Assembly (NCBI GenBank): GCA_030066975.1
Contig: JASJAO010000007.1
Location: 186,001-250,000 of the forward strand
From: Henriciella sp.
Lineage (GTDB): Bacteria; Pseudomonadota; Alphaproteobacteria; Caulobacterales; Hyphomonadaceae
DNA length: 64,000 bases
Direction of reading: 5' to 3'
A program made the position numbers and the translations under genes. The notes beneath the pieces are model-generated. The model ran no database searches and was not told the DNA's origin. It saw only the letters and a list, made by a program, of their open reading frames with translations. This document shows positions 61,791 to 64,000 of the stretch, in pieces. The first letter of the stretch is position 1. Each line of letters opens with the position of its first letter.

Positions 61791-62864
61791 ATGCAGGGCG
61801 AAACTGTAAATCTGTCGCCAATGACGCCATCTGCAGATCGGGTGAAGCGTCAGGCCTATTATGATCGCATCGCCAAGCACAACCTCGCGCCCCTTTGGGA
61901 GAGCCTGTCAACGCTTGTCTCAGAGAAGCCAAATACTCCAGCAGAGCCCGCTCGGTGGAGTTATGATCAAACCGTCCGCGCGCCCTTGATGGAAGCAGGT
62001 GAGTTGATTACCGCCGAAGAGGCCGAGCGCCGCGTTCTGATCCTGGAGAATCCGGGTCTGCCTGGTACGGCGTCTATCACTCATTCGCTCTATGCCGGTG
62101 TGCAACTCGTGCTCCCCGGCGAGGTTGCACCGGCCCATCGCCATACCCAGAACGCGCTGCGCTTCGTCCTCGAAGGCAAGGGCGCCCACACGGCTGTGAA
62201 TGGCGAACGCACGGCCATGTATCCCGGTGACCTTGTGATAACGCCCGCCTGGACCTGGCACGATCATGGCAACGAGACCGATACACCAATGGTCTGGCTC
62301 GACGGCCTCGATATCCCGATGGTCAGTTTCTTCGATGCAAGCTTTGCGGAGAAGTTCGATACCGCCGTTCAGGCTGAAACCCGGCCTCAAGGTGACAGCC
62401 CAGCCCGCTACGGCCGCAACCTCGCCCCGGTGGACTGGCAGCCCGAAAGCCCGGCGTCACCGATCTTCAACTACCCTTATTCCGAAACGCGCGAGACGCT
62501 CGCCACCTTCGCGACCAATGATGTCCCCGACCCCTGCCACGGCCACAAGCTGCGCTATGTGAACCCGGCAGATGGTGGCCACGTGACGCCAACCATGGCC
62601 GCTTTTATGCAGCTTCTGCCCGTGGGCTTCAAAAGCACGCCCTATCGCTCCACCGATGCCAGTGTCGTCAGCGTCGTCGAAGGCACAGGCACCGCGATAA
62701 TTGGCAATCAAACCTACACCTTCGCCCCGCGCGATATTCTGGTCGTGCCGAGTTGGACCTCCGTTACCTGGCACGCTGCCAGCGAGACCATCCTGTTCAG
62801 CTTTTCCGACCGGGCAGCTCAGACAAAACTCAATCTCTGGCGCGAAGACCGCGCTGGCCAATAA
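61791..62864 (+). CDS. Gentisate 1,2-dioxygenase-like bicupin
   Basis: Iron ring-cleavage dioxygenase of 357 residues. ATG 61791 follows GGGGAGA. The first cupin has AHRHTQNALRF (His 116, His 118) and WTWHDHG (His 157), the 3-His iron site of gentisate dioxygenases; a second, degenerate cupin lies in the C-terminal half. It converts gentisate to maleylpyruvate. The isomerase and fumarylpyruvate hydrolase nearby complete the pathway. Related 1-hydroxy-2-naphthoate or salicylate dioxygenases cannot be ruled out. Confidence 0.88.
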   Translation: MQGETVNLSPMTPSADRVKRQAYYDRIAKHNLAPLWESLSTLVSEKPNTPAEPARWSYDQTVRAPLMEAGELITAEEAERRVLILENPGLPGTASITHSLYAGVQLVLPGEVAPAHRHTQNALRFVLEGKGAHTAVNGERTAMYPGDLVITPAWTWHDHGNETDTPMVWLDGLDIPMVSFFDASFAEKFDTAVQAETRPQGDSPARYGRNLAPVDWQPESPASPIFNYPYSETRETLATFATNDVPDPCHGHKLRYVNPADGGHVTPTMAAFMQLLPVGFKSTPYRSTDASVVSVVEGTGTAIIGNQTYTFAPRDILVVPSWTSVTWHAASETILFSFSDRAAQTKLNLWREDRAGQ

Positions 62865-62883
62865 CATCCCATAAGGACGACAT

Positions 62884-63573
62884 ATGACGATCACTGTTTC
62901 CCAAACCACGATTCCGGTTATTGGCGCTGACCCCTTTCCGGTGCGCCGGATCTATTGCGTGGGCCGCAACTACCGCGCGCATGCGATTGAGATGGGCTTT
63001 GATCCGGACCGCGAGCCGCCCTTCTTCTTTATGAAGCCCGCAGACGCCATCGTGCCGACAGGGTCAACCATCGCCTATCCGCCGCGCTCCGAGAATTTCC
63101 ACTTCGAGATCGAACTCGTCGTGGCGATTGGCAAGGCAGCACAGAACATCTCCGTCGAGGACGCGGCTTCGGTTATTTACGGCTATGCCACCGGCCTCGA
63201 CATGACCCGCCGCGATGTTCAGATGGCCGCGCGCGAAAAAGGCCGCCCCTGGGATATGGGGAAAGGCTTTGATGAAAGCGCCCCCTGCGCCCCTATCTCA
63301 CGTATTGAAGACACAGGTGAAATCACAGGCGGCGCTATCTCGTTGACCGTCAATGGCGAGCCTCGCCAGGACAGCGACCTCAAGGCTCTGATCTGGAACG
63401 TCAACGAAGTCATCGCAGAATTGTCGACCTACAACACACTTGAGCCCGGTGACCTCATCTTCACCGGAACACCCGAAGGGGTTGGCCCGGTCGTGGCAGG
63501 TGACAGAATGCTCGGGAAAGTCGAGGGGCTGGCCGATCTCGAGATCACAGTAGGACCAGCTGCCAATGGCTAA
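62884..63573 (+). CDS. Fumarylpyruvate hydrolase (FAH family)
   Basis: FAH-family C-C hydrolase of 229 residues. The metal ligands Glu-x-Glu (FEIELVVAIG) and a later Asp (ATGLDMTRRD) are visible, with the C-terminal GDLIFTGTPEGVGPV motif. In this cluster it should split fumarylpyruvate to fumarate and pyruvate, ending the gentisate route. The start lies 19 bases after the dioxygenase, and the stop overlaps the next gene by 8 bases. Confidence 0.92.
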   Translation: MTITVSQTTIPVIGADPFPVRRIYCVGRNYRAHAIEMGFDPDREPPFFFMKPADAIVPTGSTIAYPPRSENFHFEIELVVAIGKAAQNISVEDAASVIYGYATGLDMTRRDVQMAAREKGRPWDMGKGFDESAPCAPISRIEDTGEITGGAISLTVNGEPRQDSDLKALIWNVNEVIAELSTYNTLEPGDLIFTGTPEGVGPVVAGDRMLGKVEGLADLEITVGPAANG

Positions 63574-64000
63574 GCCCAATGTCGCCATCATCGGCGGCGG
63601 GATCGTCGGTCTCGCCCTGGCCATGAACCTAAACCGCAAGGGCATTCCTGCACGCGTTTACGAAGCCGCGCCGGAAATCCTTGAACTGGGGGTTGGGATC
63701 ACCCTCCTGCCGCATGCCGTGCGCGAGCTCACCGCCCTTGGCCTGCAAGATAAGCTGCGCGCGGTCTCGGTCGAGAATGAGACAAGCGCTTTTTTCAACC
63801 GCTTCGGTCAGGAAATCTTCTCTGAGCCCCGCGGCCTTAAAGCGGGCTATACCTATCCGGAGTTCGGCATTCACCGCGGTACACTCCATGCGATTCTCTA
63901 TCGCGCCGCTCAGGCCGAAATCGGCGCTGAGAACATTCTGACCGATCACAAATGCACGGGGGTCACCACCAGCGACACCAGTGCAACCGCGAGCTTCGAA
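63566..64000 (+). CDS. FAD-dependent aromatic hydroxylase (partial, runs off window)
   Basis: First 145 codons of a flavoprotein monooxygenase. The FAD motif GGGIVG (10-15) lies in an N-terminal Rossmann fold, and a basic Arg-rich stretch and GVGITLLPHAVREL (about 43-56) are typical of salicylate / 3-hydroxybenzoate 6-hydroxylase enzymes. ATG 63566 overlaps the end of the FAH gene. The likely product is gentisate from 3-hydroxybenzoate or salicylate, which would feed the dioxygenase. The C-terminal part is outside the window. Confidence 0.85.
   Translation, partial: MAKPNVAIIGGGIVGLALAMNLNRKGIPARVYEAAPEILELGVGITLLPHAVRELTALGLQDKLRAVSVENETSAFFNRFGQEIFSEPRGLKAGYTYPEFGIHRGTLHAILYRAAQAEIGAENILTDHKCTGVTTSDTSATASFE

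Noticed and set aside
1-64000. CRISPR arrays, insertion sequences, phage genes, tRNA or rRNA
   Set aside because: I saw no spaced repeats, transposase or integrase motifs, or cloverleaf sequences at gene boundaries on either strand.

Overview
The window reads as part of a Gram-negative, probably marine or freshwater alphaproteobacterium. It is fairly GC-rich, with a TonB-dependent receptor, many secreted lipoproteins, Tat-exported proteins, heterotetrameric sarcosine oxidase, S9 and S12 peptidases and DUF819. The order (Hyphomonadales/Maricaulales/Sphingomonadales-like) is inference only. All 49 genes look catabolic. I see no rRNA, tRNA, phage, IS or CRISPR, and no gene-free stretch over 300 bases.

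Layout. (1) 0-3 kb: an MFS permease and a GHL6/beta-galactosidase-trimerisation type hydrolase. (2) 3-9 kb, minus strand: a stand-alone AceE-like thiamine enzyme, an XRE-cupin regulator, a D-serine-dehydratase-like enzyme and a lipoprotein sulfatase. (3) 9-14.6 kb, plus strand: a glycoside 3-oxidation cassette (DUF1080 lipoprotein, GMC dehydrogenase, Tat-exported small subunit, GH2). (4) 14.6-18.2 kb: a lipoprotein alpha/beta hydrolase and a TonB receptor. (5) 18.3-23.3 kb: soxBDAG. (6) 23.4-50 kb: a dense set of peptide and D-amino-acid genes. These are an M19 dipeptidase, a PLP Ser/Thr dehydratase, three S9 peptidases, four S12 (beta-lactamase-fold) serine hydrolases with membrane tails, a Tat-lipoprotein alanine racemase, DUF819, an MlrC-like M81 protein, a DAO-type oxidase, a dipeptide epimerase, a second alpha/beta lipoprotein hydrolase, a polysaccharide deacetylase-family protein and an amidase. 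(7) 49.6-53 kb: a polar amino-acid ABC transporter with a Rid protein, followed by a D-threonine-aldolase-like enzyme. (8) 54-64 kb: GH3, Rieske oxygenase and MFS, then a gentisate pathway (gentisate dioxygenase, maleylpyruvate isomerase, fumarylpyruvate hydrolase, FAD hydroxylase cut by the window end) with three tandem RraA-family genes.

Two palindromic DNA motifs tie the window together. Motif 1 (TTTCC-RATY-GGAAA, thirteen sites from 5.4 to 53.1 kb) sits only in promoter regions, mostly of amino-acid and peptide genes, and repeatedly settles which start codon is real. The only transcription factor in the window, the XRE-cupin protein at 5552-6187, is the obvious candidate reader. Motif 2 (TCAGACGTCTGA, three good sites) lies upstream of the TonB receptor, the GH3-Rieske-MFS operon and the gentisate/RraA divergent promoter. 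No regulator for it is encoded here.

My main interpretation (inference): the motif 1 regulon imports and dismantles peptides rich in D-, N-methylated or otherwise unusual residues, such as cyanobacterial or other non-ribosomal peptides or muropeptides. It would channel them through racemases, epimerases, oxidases and dehydratases to 2-oxo acids, which the AceE-like enzyme could use. Motif 2 would control uptake and breakdown of a glycosylated aromatic compound through gentisate.
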